From Stratiolaelaps scimitus (taxonomy: Eukaryota > Arthropoda > Arachnida > Mesostigmata > Laelapidae): DNA of 64,000 nucleotides. Made by a program: the position numbers and the translations under genes. The notes under the pieces are model-generated. The model was not told where the DNA came from, ran no database searches, and saw only the letters and a list, made by a program, of their open reading frames with translations. Each line of letters starts with the position of its first letter. The stretch's first letter is position 1. Shown piece by piece: positions 12,610 to 27,427 of the stretch. The stretch is from the NCBI GenBank assembly GCA_019614645.1, contig JABWDB010000003.1, positions 22,777,001 to 22,841,000 on the forward strand. The letters are read 5' to 3'.

Positions 12610-15600
12610 TATATAGTCCTTCTGCGTTGTCTTGGGAATTCTCTGCTGCATGGACGAGTCACTCACTCTCTGACTTCTCTGCGGGTATGTGTGTTTTTAT
12701 ATTTGTCGGCCTGCCGAGTATTATCGCAACCCTTACCTACGTGCCGAAGTCATTTTTCTCAGAGCACTAATGCAATATGACTGACCCGCAGCAGTGGGTG
12801 ATGATGACCGGTAGAGCCGAATCCGTTCGGGCCACTTCTGAAGATTTCATTTCAAACAAAGGCGAACGAAGTGGCTGTTGAACTTGACGGACACTCGCTA
12901 TTGATCTGCACGGCGTCAAACGGCAGCGTGTTCGCTATCGATAGAATAGATAGAATTACTAATTCTACGATGAGTACAATTTACAATTACGAACATAACA
13001 ACGGCTACAGAAGTAGTGACGCACTAGCAAGACGCAGGGAACGATGAAACGATTGGACATAAGGAACCGCGCCGGGTGCAACTGAAACGGTGTCTAGATG
13101 TAGAATTTGCAATTGTTTCGTTGCTGCGTCGACTAATTAGCACAGACGCATATGTAAATTACAGCGTTACAAAAGGCCAAATTCAACATCTAAAGACGAA
13201 CAGTCTTCAATCGGGTGGCATCCATTTGTTAGCTATTCGAACCGTGAGTTTGGGAGTCTCGCAGAGCCAGAGCAGTTGTTCTGTCATTAGCAGAACAACT
13301 ATAACGGAAGAGCATGAATCCTGTACGCGCGCCTGCTAAATCTGTCGTTATAGATCATTAAAAGTACTTTGTTGTATTGGTCTGCAAGACGAATTGGTTT
13401 AGTTAGAACGCTCTAGACCACATATGTTGCTCGCTTTATATATAAAGCACGAGGCACAGCACAGCCCAGGAACACATCATAACAACTAGTGTATTCCCAA
13501 CGATGGGAAAGCCAATCAAATCGAAGTTTGTAAAATAGTCTATAATGATTAGTCTAAGTCAAGTAAATTCTCCGTTCGGACTCTCCGCCAACATTTGATG
13601 TCGACGGTACTGCTTTCGGCATTTCACTAATCATTGTATGACAGGGCCCGTCTTAATGATTAATAACGATTAGTCTGAAAGTCTTTCGATCTCGTTTTCT
13701 CCATAAAGGATCTACAAAATCGAGTCGTGTTATGTCTTCGAATTCACTCTTCGAGATGTCCACTTCATTGTTTCTCGCTCGGTTAGTTAGCAGGGTTCCC
13801 CGCTGCAAGTATGAACGTAGTCAAAGAAAAAGAAACAAAGGTAAGTAGCTGGCAAAATTGATATGATGAAGATGAATCTCATCTTTCGTCGCGCCTGACC
13901 AATATCATTGACGTTCTTCATTGTCGGCGGTTTCTCCCTACCCCCCCCCCCGTGTATCGTTATCTCGTTGTCGATCTCGAAGAGTTGTCCTCTCCAAGTC
14001 ACCCTGTCCGATCGGACGAGAGAGAGAGCGAGAGCGATTTTCTGCGATCGCAAATTGTGATCGATCGCCTACCGGGGACGTGGGCCCTGGGGTCCCGGGG
14101 CCATGCGTGTCGTTCTACGGGGACGTTTCAGCACGGGTGCTCAACTCATCTATCAATTCGTCCGTCTGACTCTGTGATGTGTTTGCGACGGTCAGCCAAG
14201 CAACGCTTTGGTGACGCCGCTAACCGGTGAGAAAAATCTGTTGCACCTTATTATCACTACTGGCTGCTGCTGCTGCTGCTGCTAGCTGGGATATTTTGCT
14301 GGAGCGTACGAAATTGCACCCTGAAACGAAGCACGATTGATGGATGCGATTCGATTGATTCTCGTCGGAGCGGGACAGCTTTGTCCGATCGTCTCCAATC
14401 GTCACATACTCGATCGGCATATATATATATATGTAGTACGCACGTGTGGTATTTGTTTTTCGGCCATTCTGCCGGACGCTCATGGGAAACGTCCAATAAA
14501 TGGACTGGTTTAGGTGTTGAATATTTCCTTCGCATCTATAGTAGTAATACATTGTCACGTCTTGACAAGGTGGATGGCTCGATTGACGGACAGACAGGCG
14601 TCAAGTGAGTGGTTGGAACACAGCTACATAGAAAAGTTTCGTTCGAACATCGTGGTCGATGTTGAGTGGTAGCCATCTCGGTCAAAATCGTCTTAAAGAA
14701 AGAAATGATTTTCTCAACGAGCGCTAACTGAATGTATTATATGTTGTGGCAATAAAATAGATCAATAAGTGAGTATTAGTTAGCCGAGCTGGTAGGTGAA
14801 ACTTCGAACAAAGAAACATATATTGCTTTTGTTAAGTTTGACCCAAGGACAATAACGTTCATGGACGTCAGTGGGATATCAGCTTATTCGGTCGTCCTTT
14901 TTAATTGAATATCTTAATGAGCACTCGATCAAACATCGCATATATATATATATATATATATATCGCAATTCGTGAGCCGAAGCTTGGTGAAATTCGGCTT
15001 GGTATGCCCCCAACTACGGCAGTATCGCATAACCAAACGACGGCCGAGTCAGTTTTGATGTCATGTAAGAGAGTACCTCTGTTAAAGCCAAAAGGGGACC
15101 TGGTCCAGTGTCCAATAAGCATAACTACCCTGTGTACAACATCCGAATACAATATCGATACAGCCACTTCACACTGTCACCGCTTGATTATCATATTCGT
15201 TATTGTTAGAGCCATTATTTTGTATTCACAATTTTATTTGATGTTGTTCGACTGCCTCAATCTCAATCAGTGGTAGGTGTATAACCTTTACGAATTTTGC
15301 CTAATTATCAGCCGAATGCTCACAATCGTGGGCTAGCTAGCAAGGGGTCCATTCAGTTTCTAGCTTCAATAATCGCCAAGACTCTAGAGCAGCATTCGCC
15401 TTTGAGTGTATTGAACGTAATCAAACGAACGTCAAGCCAGCATTTATTTGCTCTTGACAATACCCCCTTATAGACGACGATCCGTCCTACGTCAGAGCGA
15501 CATTGGTTATCTCTGCTCATTTTGTTATACTTCCATTACATCGGTAATTACTGAAGCTTCACTACTACCGGTGTCTGCTGGCAGTTTTGCTTCGTTGAGG

Positions 15601-16764
15601 GCCTATTGTTATTTTGTGAAAACGTACGATCGCTGCTTAGTTTAGGATCTCGATCATTGTACCGTTCCCAGCACCGCACCGCAAGAAGAATTACGTCTTC
15701 CCTTCGTCTTTATTGAAGAAGGTCGCCAGCGGGTTACATTGGCCACCATCGAAGATTTACAATCCTCGTGTCGTCAACTCCACGTTCGAATGTCAGTAGA
15801 GGCAATAGCAGCTTTAGAACAACGGCAATTTCAAAATGGTTCTCTTTTCAATTTGCACGGAGCGTTTTCCCTTGATATTCGTTGTTGTTGTTGCCGTTGG
15901 TGCTGTTGTTGTTGTTGTTGTTGCTGTTGTCCAGCGATCACGACAAAAGAGCTCCACATTTATAGATGCAATCATATTCAGCTGCTGGTATATTGTATAT
16001 GCTGCCTCTGCTGCTGTTCCTATGGACAAAGCGACCAAGTTCATGAACAAATCGAAATCAACGACGTACACCCCCCTCTAGATAGATCGTGGATTACTCC
16101 TATGCTGCTCTATTAGCTGTCCACGCGGCAACGGCAATCAATTTTTGTTCTATTTCCAGTAATGTTCAGAAAAGCCGTTCACTTTGTTCGTGCACTCAGG
16201 CCCCACACTACTAGAGACAAACGCGATTTGTTTTCAATTGAACACGAAGCAATCGTGAGTTTGCGGAAGAAATTGCGCTAAATCGGAGTCGCAGTCGCTG
16301 CATCAGTGGGTTCGCCATGCTCAATGACCGCTAAATGTTCGTGCATTTTCAAATTTGCTCCATTTCTTAACATACACACACACACGAATGCGAGTGTGTA
16401 CGTTCATACAACGAACGCAGGGACAGAGTAACAAAATGCACAGGCTTCATTTGTGGCGCGATGCAAGCAGCGTTTGCACTCCACGATATTGCTTGTTTGT
16501 CTGCCAGCTAGTATCAGCGGCACTTGGTTGCCACTTTGACAAGGCAGCTCGTAAGCACGACATTTGTATTCGCGTTTTGTTTTTTTCAGTAGTGTGCTGC
16601 ATTCGGCATAGACAAGCAGAGATCTCCTTAGAACTAACCCTCAGTGTCATCTGCCTTGGGGGATAACTCGCTTCGGATGTTCAGCAGCTCGTCACTTACA
16701 CTATAGCGTACCACACGGGGTAAGACGCCAGAAGAAGCTTTTATCGAAAAAATAATCTCTTCGT
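12034..16764. other. region with no supported gene
   Basis: Contains the (TA)n tract at 12,535, a (TA)n at 14,940-14,962, a CTG run at 14,265-14,283 and TTG-rich sequence at 15,890-15,930. The open frames are short and follow these repeats. At 12,104-12,221 both strands have a short protein-like frame, continuing the ambiguous 11.5-12.0 kb patch. Confidence 0.35.
12535..12615. repeat. (TA)n microsatellite, about 80 bp
   Basis: Alternating TA broken only by two TACATA interruptions. It is the longest of many (TA)n tracts in this window. Confidence 0.98.
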
Positions 16765-16852
16765 CCTCAGCGTGAATCGAACCCGCGACAGCACGACGAC
16801 GCACGCAATGTGCTATACAATAGACGCTACCGATTGAGCCATGCCATAGGGA
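16765..16852 (-). repeat. tRNA-like element (SINE head or tRNA pseudogene)
   Basis: The minus strand has an A box, ATGGCTCAATCGGTAGCG, and a B box, GGGTTCGATTCACG, at normal pol III spacing. The anticodon arm and acceptor ends do not pair well, so it looks tRNA-derived rather than a working tRNA. Confidence 0.45.
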
Positions 16853-17473
16853 ACAAGGGGACGTGACGGATGCGAACTCTTCTTAATAATAAAAAATTGC
16901 ATATTTTACATAATCTATTTGTCTATACATAATCTATTTGTTGCCGCGTCGATTTTCTCCTCTTAAAATCCAAGCCTCTTCGCAGTGTTAGCGGCGCGCT
17001 CCTCTAATTAAATGCATACACGGCCATTCGTTCAAATCGCTCAAGCTGTTTGACGTGCAGAGCCTCTCGAGCTGGCGTCATCTGGCCGCTTGGCAGCTCG
17101 TGAAGCTCGCGCAGGGACGTCCGAGCTCTGCGCGTCGACAAATTTCAAAAACAAAACTTAATAAACAGTGCCGACAGTCAGTGCTATTCGATGGGCGAAC
17201 CACGCAGAACTATACGTCCTCAAAAACATATATATTTAATATTTCGTTTTGTTGATGAAGGGATAAATAAAGCTTCCACTCGTGGTTGAGCAGAGACGCG
17301 AAGACGACGAGAGAGAATTAAAGAGCTAAAACACTGACATCTCAACTGTCTGCGGACTTATTGTTAACGAACGCAGAATTGACCGAATCTGGTGTCCGTC
17401 ATCGTCTGTCTGCGCACGGCCTGTCGGCCTCTCCGTCTGATACGTCTCAACATGAGATATTTACCACGAACTC

Positions 17474-17661
17474 ACCGACGGCCGCTGGTCGCCGCCGCCG
17501 CTGCCTGTATCATCTGCCGTAAGTAAACTCTCTCTGACATCTCGAAGTGGTACCGTCACCAGCAGTACCATCGCGTCACCGCTGGCAACAGCACCAAAAG
17601 CACTTGGACGTGTTTTTCGCCACGGCGCAAGAGTTGCCTCCCGCCAATCAGGCCAAACCAA
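17474..17661 (-). CDS. weak candidate exon
   Basis: The open frame ends CCGTCG|GTGAGT, a consensus donor, after a protein-like stretch (VPLRDVRESLLTADDTGSGG). The phase 0 end does not fit the phase 2 start of the exon at 2,736, so other exons would be needed if they share a gene. No family recognised. Confidence 0.25.
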
Positions 17662-17946
17662 ATTTCTCTATTCCTCATACAGCATAGGGAGGATTCGACG
17701 ACGATGAGGATCCCCCGAAGAACGAACGCAGACCCGACGTACGGCATACGCAGATAACGGCACACTGTAGCGCGCCGCCTACTTTAATCGTTAGCGAGCC
17801 CGTTAGAGTGAAGATACGAGAAGATAGTGTCACATTTGTCAGGCAACGCAAGAAATAGGAGAAGAAGAAGATGCATTGCGATTGGTTAGCAGTGTCTAAT
17901 ATATATATATATATATATATATACAGAGCTTGAATGCATTGATAAG

Positions 17947-17948
<2 letters not shown>

Positions 17949-17983
<35 letters not shown>
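17949..17983. repeat. (TA)n microsatellite
   Basis: Uninterrupted AT dinucleotides, with a second AT tract just upstream at 17,899-17,923; the two are separated by a short unique spacer. Confidence 0.95.
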
Positions 17984-17988
<5 letters not shown>

Positions 17989-20900
17989 CATTGATATCGT
18001 CAGAGCTTTTTCTTACTGGGTAGCCTCTACGATGGTGGGAGGAACAAAGACAAGCTGCCTGAATTGCAGCACATTTTCGACGAGGATACTACTGCAGCTA
18101 AGGCGCCTCGATTTCGTATTGCATGATATCGGGTTCAGTGACAGCGAGAAAACGGTAACAATTCGAGGGTTGAGGGGTCATTCCTTGTTGTTTTGAGCTG
18201 TGAAAACATCAATAGACAAACGGCCACAGGTTCGAATACGCCCACTATGTGTGGGATGGTATCGCGAGTTCAACATGCGACGCTGTTTGATTCGCCGCAG
18301 GTTAGCGAGGTGGCTAATCTTGACTAGCGAATTGCCCCCCCTCCCCGAGTATGTAGGCGAACGTTGACGATGCAGTAGCAGCAGTGCAACGTAGATAACG
18401 CCACATTTAGAATTTTGTCGAGGCACAATTTCTGCACGCACCGGCTCGATATCAGAGAGAGAGTGAGAGAGAGAGAGTTGGCCAGCAACCTAAACGGTAT
18501 CAAAATATAAAGGCGGCAATATCAGTCAATTACCATCACGTCGAGAATGATATGGCCATTGCTGACTAATGTCTGATACGATATCTGACCAACGAAGACG
18601 GGACCAGCATAAAATGATCAATCTGTAGACACGAACCATAGTATGGTAACAACTGATGAGCGACGATGAGTAACAGCGGCGTTTAGCAATGGTCATCAAA
18701 TGGGAATGAAATTAAATCGTCGATATTCGCGAACGAGAGAAACAAATCAACGAGGCAATATTCACCCGTCTTTTGTCTTCAACCTGGTCGAGTGCATTTC
18801 TTCCCGAGGCAAACTCTGAGAATACCTATTTCTAGTAATGCCAATTGTCCAGCACTGTCTGTCATATGATATTGGACCTTTCCCAAAACAGGAGGATGTT
18901 GCGAGTCGAAATTTTCAATATTCGCATTTCGCAACAGAATTCTCCCTAAAGGCGACGTATTCCCTCGCAATGTATCGGGTGCAGCCAAATAGGCAATGAT
19001 TATAAAAACAAAAAACAATGACAATGCGACGCGAATGAAATTCTCTGAGCCTAGGCGAGCCGGATGATGGGACGTGTCTACGTGTCTTGTACACCGTGGG
19101 ATTCGTTCGGTCATGTGAATTGCTGTAGTAAGTTTACCGAGGTTCCGGGATAGAGAGAGAGTTAGCTAAGTTAGAAAGACAGCTATGAATGTTCGATTCG
19201 TACTGCATTCATCGTGGGGTTTACCAGCCCGATCGTAGAGTTTTTACAACATTTCAACATTTTGCACTGCTGTACTGACTGAGAAGTTCGGGCGGCAGAG
19301 ATAGTGTCGCCGGTCGAATTTGTCGCACTCGACACAAGTACCGATGACTCGAGGCGACAATGCCCGGTCTCTTCGCCAGAGGTCAACCCGCTCGAGTCAT
19401 TAAGAGGAGAACCGTCTCTTGTTCAATGTGTAATAATCCGTTCCAAAGAACGTCATGAAGCCAAGTGTCAGTAGTCGATCGTATTTGGTACTGCCGCTCA
19501 AATTTCCTTATTGATTTCAGCGCTCTCATGCGCTTTATTAAATATTGTCTCGCATTAGTTAACGTCATGGAGCAGACACTCGTGGAATTTCGACAGACTG
19601 CAATACAAGTAAAGGAGAAGGGTACTTTAAATACATTCAATAAAATAAACCTATTATTAGGCTCTGTCGCATCATGCCGCCTGATGCAACGTGCATCCTT
19701 CAACTGCACCGCTATATGCGCTAAGTGAGAGTTCCGAATCTTCTGCTGACCATCAACTTCCCTCAAGGTAATCCATATCATTCCACTAGTGGAGGACAGC
19801 GGTACAGCGGCAGCATGGCTATTTAACCCACTCTGGCGGACCGCAATTCGCGATTCTATAACGTACATTTCGATAGCTACAAATCTATGAGGTTGGCTTG
19901 TTCAAGCCAAAGAATCAAGTGGCGCGAAACGAGCTTGGCAAATATTGCTGTCTGCCCTGACGTCACGTAAACTCACAATACTCACCCTTTACGATTTGTG
20001 CGTTGTTGATATTCCACAGCCGTATAACTATTCACATATATATGTATGTGTGATTCGTGTATAATCCTCTTAGTGTTTCACCATTACTTACACTCAAGGG
20101 TTTTTCCTTCGTTTTGTTCAATGAACGCACTCACAAGCGATTTTCGCCAAACCCAATGGCCGCGTCAACAATCCGACGAGTCGTGGAGTCAATATTTGCG
20201 CCTGGCATTCACCTTCTACCTGTGCATCCTTGATGAACAATGGGACAGATTCGTTTTGGGTCACAGGTTTGCATTCGTATATCGCGGTTAGCACACGACA
20301 GTTCCTGTGGGCGTAGCCACATGTCACGGTTGACTTGAACACGAGGAATATCGGTGGCGTCAACTCCACCGAACTTCCTGATCTCCCAGAGTCTGTTCAA
20401 CAGTCACATCCCATCGCAGATTTGCTATGGACTCACTAAACGCAAAGTCAACTTGATTACCACAATTGTTCGACACCAATTGAATACGATTGCTCGATTA
20501 GCTCACTCTCGCAGCTTAATCACGCACCAGCGGGTCTGCACAGCTGTTGTTGCCTTCGACGAATTATTAGTCCACCTATCTATTCATTCTTGCTTCTTCC
20601 CTCGCATTAAGCAAGCTCGCCCTGTCCAGCGCAGCACACTGACACAAAGCCCGTTCTCCCACACACCGTGCGCCAAATCAACGTTCGACGACCGGCGGCA
20701 CCAGCAACATTATCCAACGTCAGGGGCTCGGTCGCTCAGTCGTTCGGTTGCGATTCTGGCCGTCTTCAGGCGTACCTGTGCGTGTCCGACCGGCTGGTGT
20801 TGTACTCAGTTCGTCGCCGGTTCCGTAGCGCACCAGAGCGGTCGCCGCGCCGGACGGATCGCGGAGTCGGCGCTTCGTGCGCGCCTCACGTGACGGGAAA

Positions 20901-23900
20901 GGGAAGACCCAGAGGGAATGGGCAGCTATATGGGACTATGTGAAGCAAAGACAGAGCAAACGAACGCACCAACGAACGAAAAGCCGACTGTTGCAGCGTC
21001 GATACGGGACCTCTTGTGGTAACGTAAGACCTGGCCAAGGCGGGCGTGAGGGCGGCCCTTTCCACAGCTTGGAGGAGTTCGTCTCGTTGACGCCGGTGCT
21101 GAATGAAGTGGTCGCCCCGAAGTCGTCGAGAGATGATCCCAGCCACGGGGGGGGGGGGGCGACACACGGCGGGCAGGAATGACGAGGAGAGAAAAAAAAT
21201 ATCGCTACCAGATGCTCGGCATTAGCTTAGTCCGACGATAACAGTGGGACGAGGCTACCGAGCCTGACAGACGAATATGACAGCATATGAATGAGCATAC
21301 CGGTTGGCTAGACAACTGGACACATAGACCGGCAAATAAATCGAGCTGCGGCAGGGCCGGACGTTTGTATCTCGCCAGATATACAATGTATCTATATCTA
21401 TAGATCGATCGATTGATTGATCTGTCTACTATACTAACTTTATTTGTTTTCGATTAGGCGTGAGGGGGGTCCACTTTGGTCCGCTCACCTCCTCAATGGA
21501 TCTTGCTATACTGAGATTGATTCGCGGTAGTCAACAGCGGGCTTCAGAGAAGAAGCGCGCTGGTTGAATCCCGCAAATATGGAGGCGAGTTCAATAAAGC
21601 GCGACCGACCACTGACTGTGAAGCTTGAATCTATCTCAATCCTTAATATGATTATTTGCTTTTTTTCCCGTGGTCGACGGTAGGTTAGGTTAGACAAACC
21701 ACAAAAACTTATTCATACAACTTGCGGAAGAGAGTGTGGAAAATAAATAGAAAAGAAGTTTCACTAAACGGCTTCATATATTTGTAAGCAATCACGGTGC
21801 CGATTTGTGTGCCGGCCCGTCAACATGACGTGACAAAATGCCTTAAGATAATCGTACGAGGATATCATGAATCACAAATTGTATCGTCCTGTATGGTATT
21901 AGCTAGGCTATTTTGCATGACAAACAACTCAGTCATTTAGCAGATCCAGCGAGATCAATGGTGAGCAGTGCGATTTATACCTGACAGCTAAGACAGCCCG
22001 TTTAATCATCTACACTTAAGTTTCTTAGCCAAAAAGCTAGTATTTACGTCTTTCAACGCAGGCGAACAGCAGAACTGGAGTGGGAATGAGAACTGGGATC
22101 GGCCCCAATCCGAACTCGGAGTTCGTGCAAGAGCTCCTATTTTCGAACAACAATGGATCAATGCATCCATCGGCGGACCACTAGACAGCGATACATTGAA
22201 AGGAGAGCAAATGACTAGGCAGGAGTCCATTCGCATTTCACCCATTGATACCCTCGCTAACAGAATAGCAAATGACAAAAAAAAGAGCATCTGTGACAGA
22301 AGATTTGACCAGAAGGAAAAACGTATCCAAATCAATGTTAGCACTGAACAAGATAAATCTGCTTTCGCTTATTGTGTCATAGTTGAAAATGAAACGAGCC
22401 TCCCCATGGATAGCACAACGAGTACGGGCCACTTGACGAAACAGCTTTCAAGTATCACATATTAGAAGTTGATTGTCAACTCCAGTTTCTTACCATTTGT
22501 AGGGAAGTATTCAATTATCTGTCGCTTTCTGGCAAACAGTTAAATTTCTTTGAAAAAAATAGCGAATGTTATCTGGAACGGGAGAGCAGGTTGGTCCTGC
22601 TCCGTAGCACCACCGCTCTGAGAACTTCACGAGAGGGAACACAAACTAAATAACTCATTTCATGACAAAACCGTTAATACGAACACAGAATAAATGAAGC
22701 CTCGTATCTACTATCCTAGATTTGATTTGGCACAGCTGCTTGCCGTTAACAACGGTCACCGTTTAGAACTGAGTGGCTGCTAGATCGTAAACATTGTCAC
22801 CAAGAACAGTTGTCGCTGTACCCTCGCGATATTAAAAAAAATGTAATAAAGTATATTAATGGCAGGATCGAGTAAATGATGCAACAGTGATAAAAAAAAT
22901 AGTCATATCTCCCCTGTGTCCAGGTAGATCTGATCCTTTGCAGAACACGAGGACTGCAAGTTTGTCAACGTTGTCAGGATTCAGCGATAACCATGTGTTT
23001 GCGAAGAAGGACGAGCTAGCCACTTCTCAGCTGAATGCGCTGAGATGGTATGGCTCATCCGAACATGATCAATCTGGATATTCTTGCACAAAGTCTACCT
23101 AGATTACGGAGCTCCTATCGATCGAATATACATCTACGCTCATAAGACACGTAAGCATTGCATTGAGATGGCCTTTCGTCTTTCCCTTTGAATACATAAT
23201 TTTTAGTTACAACTTCTTGGATAAAGGCTCGTTTTTTTATGCGAATAAGCCAGCGCCAGTGTTGGGTGACAAGAAATTATAACAGTACACGGATAAATTG
23301 TGCACTCGAGTATAAATCAGGTGTCAGTGACCACTCATCGACAACGTCTATATATCTCCTCCAGTCGGGAGATGACTCCACCGTTGGCAAGTCGAATTTT
23401 AGCCGCAGACTTTCGCATTGCTAAGCATTCTTCGCGAGCTTTGAAAGGCCAGTCAGAGAAGCATTTTGTACCTATATGACTACATATATTTGCTACAGGA
23501 AGGCAAATATTGTAATATATATTGCAAATAATGTATGTGAACACGATGTTGAAGAAATTAGGTACTACTTACGCTGAGCTCGGTGTCAACGCGCCCGCTG
23601 CATCGTGGGCGCAAAGAAAAGAAAACGGCTTAATGCTGCGATTTGAAAATAATGTCCGATCCGACAGCCAAACAAAAGTTCGTCGTAACGTTCGTGGGAA
23701 TAGATGCAGATATGTATTAATTACGCTAATTACGTGCATTTTTCGATCAAACATAACGCTGTCTCGTGCTCACTAAGCAAACTGTAAATTTTCGAAGCCT
23801 CGTCCAGCCGGCTTTATCTTGCCTCGGCCATATCAGCCACCTGCTGCAGTGATAGCTGACATTTGTGCGAGTAATTAAGATCTTCAGCGGGCCCCAGTCT

Positions 23901-26900
23901 TGTTTTTCATTTCATCGTAACATAGATCTAATCTATTTTACTATTTCTCCAATGTGATGAACCGTTGAGTACTATCTTGGCTTTGTTCATAGCAGCTACA
24001 AATGGACGTCAGCTCCCCCAAAGTCGTTCTTAAGTCGGCTCCAATAAAAATCATTGCTGACACCCTCATTTGCCGTTGGGAAATAAAAATGAGAAAACGA
24101 TTGCCCAGTTTTCGGGTGTGGGCGACTCGAAACGATACGCGATCGGCAAAGTAGCTCATTCGAAATATATTTATTCTGACGGCTTTTATTCAGATGTCAG
24201 CAGTCCGCCGGGGTCCGGGTTGCTTCGGTCGACGCACTGCTCTGAGAACGTGTCCGACTCTCGCTTCTCAGCGACACTCACATACAGTCGGTCGGTGTCT
24301 AGGTAGACGGTCAGTTAATGGCTCGAGAAACATTTCTACAATAGGCATAATTCGCCACTGGACAACACACCGCCTCCATGCTGTGGGAATCTGCGAGAAG
24401 GCCTTCTCACTTTTGTGAAGACAGCCAGCTCAAACAAATGCATTGGCACAAATGGCCAGAGCTGGATAGGATTTAGCTAACGTGCGGTAGCGTGACTTGA
24501 ATGGGAACTTTTTGGAGGGTCGGGAATAAACATTCAGTGGCCAACAAAACTTACTGAGCCAAAATTTCACTGAATTGCTGAACGTGCAATGATAGGGCCA
24601 CAAAAAAAACTGATAATTTTAGAAAGTCAGTGAGAACGATGATCATATTTATGAAAAGTCTATCGCAAAAAGTACATACGCAGTATCTGAGTATACCAGT
24701 ACGGCCTGAATGATCTGCACGAAACAGCCGAACACAAACAGCTGATACAAAAGAACTAACGATAAGGCAATTCTTTGTCCACATAAACTATTCTTTATTA
24801 CTTCGCCAGTACAATCATTGATTATCATACTCATCAGTCGTCGTCATCTTCGTCCTCCACTTACAATTAAATAATTAGACAAATATATTAAATATATCAT
24901 CTATTTACACAGGCTGTAATCAAAGACTATATACCCTTGCATATAGCTCTGTCAATCTAACGATAATGAACGCCGTGTAAGGCATCAATGCGACGATATT
25001 ATGACGACTCTATGTAGATATATATTATACTTATATAATATATATATATATATATATATATCCCATGCTATCTACTCTTATATGTAGCATCGTCCCAGGA
25101 CAGGAAGATGTTTGTAGCATTTGTTTGGCAAGCGCTGTGTTACTCGTTGACTGCCGCTGTCGTACTGTATAATTTCATGACATAATATCGAGCCCCGATA
25201 TTGAGATTTAACTTCCACCTTTTCCTCCGTGCTGTTTTCGTTTTGGTTGACTTTGAAGTTCCTGTCCCCTTATCCTCAGGAACCACCACTATAGCATCTC
25301 AAAGTACCGCACGAAGGGGGGGGTTTGGATATTTTGGTTTAGGCAGCGTATACATATATATATATATATATATATGCTTTTCTTCGGCTTTGCTCTACGA
25401 GCTGTTTCTTATTCTGCAATAAATACTAAGCTTTACTGTATAGTATTCGTTTCTATATGATATGGTACAACGTAACAGACTAGGTGAGTATATACATACA
25501 CATGCAACACTTAGGGAGAGGGGGAGATACGATTTCTTGAGAAAACCTTCTGGCCAGCGATAAATGCTCCAGCAACATCCGACATCGACCAACTGGATGT
25601 GATTTCGATGTGTATCATCTGGTTAGACATATGTATATAGGATATCTATTACATTTGGTTGGCAAGCATCAAATGATGGCACGAATTCGAAATTAAACGA
25701 GAGTTTCCACCAGGAGATAATTTTGTCTCAAATGACAACATGGTAATATTTCGGTAGTCTTACTACTAAATGGCCAAGGTTTGATGATGATCAGCTCAGT
25801 GAGGATGTCACTCTTAATTAGACTAGCGCGGACATAGAACAGATCATTTTGGAACGCTGATATCGGGCGGTCACACTGTGTAACGTTCACTCGTTAAACG
25901 ACGTCTGAAATTGCCCACTACGTGCGAGCAGCAAACACGTGCATATGTCTCGAAATGGCGTGCGTCAGTACCAATCACTTCATTATGAAGAGAGGTCTGA
26001 CTGGCTCTTTGAGTTCTTCTCTCTCTATCTTTCCTATTGTTTTTTCGCGTATTTCGCAAATAATTTCCAGTCGACGAACTATACATACCTACTCATAACT
26101 ACAATATACTATTCGCAATACCAAAATATATTATTTTAGTGGTGTATAACCTACGTATATATTTCGATAAATATATATCTTCGCTATAACTTCCGATGAT
26201 GTAATGTTGTGCCAGCATTGTCAACGTTGCCAAACGTAAATACTATTCGTATTTCGGTGACGTCGCTTCGCTTGTTACGCGATCATCAGCATCTAATACC
26301 GTAAAAATAATAATAATGATAATAACAATAATAACCATTATCAGCATCATACTAACATAGTAATCGTCTGTCAGTCTACGATGCTCATTCCGTTTGATTT
26401 GTGCTACACATTTGAGATTCAACTGAACTGAAAAGTTGGCAGATCATTATCGAGCACTAACCAGCATTCAACATTATGCTGTCAACACTGCGCGATCGCA
26501 TTTCGTTTGCTCTCGATTTTGCTACAGCGCAATTAATTGCCTCACGTCCAAAAGCGTACAGCCTATTTGACGTGAAAAAGATAGATTATTTCGTTATTCT
26601 GACGCAAGTGTGTATTTTACTGTCATTCTCACGGCTAGCTAAACTAATACGATTACTACTGACACTACTGGATAGCTTTTGTGGACAGGGACCAGTCGCA
26701 GGACAATTAACAGAAAAAGATATAGCTTTTGCATCCCTTTAAATAACGGCTATTTTTTTTATGAGAGAACTGTTTTGTATTCTATCTCGTCCGTAATTAT
26801 GCTATGTACGTTCGCGTTCTATCCACCGCGAAAATTAATCAAGTATTCATAATCGATCGAGTGTACGAGTTTCGTTCGGAATTGAGAAATCCCTAGCTAT

Positions 26901-27427
26901 TTCTGTGAACATCGTCGTCATCGAATGATATTCCTCGAAAGCATTCATCAAAACTGATAGATCTCTTGTTTTAAGCGACATAATTTTTGGGACGACTTTG
27001 TTTTGTAAAGTTTCTTGTGCCAAAAAAAAGTTTCTTTGTATTTGTTATATTTTTTTTAGCGATTTGTATATTAGCAAATTAGATGAATGGTTGGAAAACA
27101 TCGTTCACAATGGTGTTCACGACGCAAGACTCTAGAATACTAAATCCACCTATATCGGTATGAGCGGGAACAGATATCAGCTAAGGCGAAATGACGCAAT
27201 GCCATTTGGCCTGACCGCAGGCCTCGGCCTGACACCCGGCCTGTCCTAACCGCGTCACAAATTACTGTATATATTAAGACACACAATAGTATGAAATAAA
27301 GCTTATCGGTGATAAAACGAGTATCATTAACCAAAGAAAGATAGAGCTAATACAGATTTAGGTTGACTGTACGGGCCTAAGATCGACCTATAATAAATCA
27401 ACCTACGAAACTGACGGTTCATCCGGT
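17984..27427. other. 9-kb region with no supported gene
   Basis: I see no exon with motif support. A GC-rich patch at about 20,640-21,180 has overlapping open frames on both strands and a run of nine or more G at 21,148-21,158. It could be a promoter or first exon. Microsatellites include (GA)n near 18,455-18,478 and (TA)n at about 25,034-25,061 and 25,352-25,375. The last few hundred bases may hold the 3' UTR of the receptor gene. Confidence 0.35.

Noticed and set aside
12279..12770. Open frames with long Tyr-Ile repeats
   Set aside because: Translation of the (TA)n microsatellite.
15739..16116. 125-codon plus-strand frame with a Cys run
   Set aside because: The Cys run is a TGT/TTG repeat and the rest shows no known motif; an antisense frame is open too.
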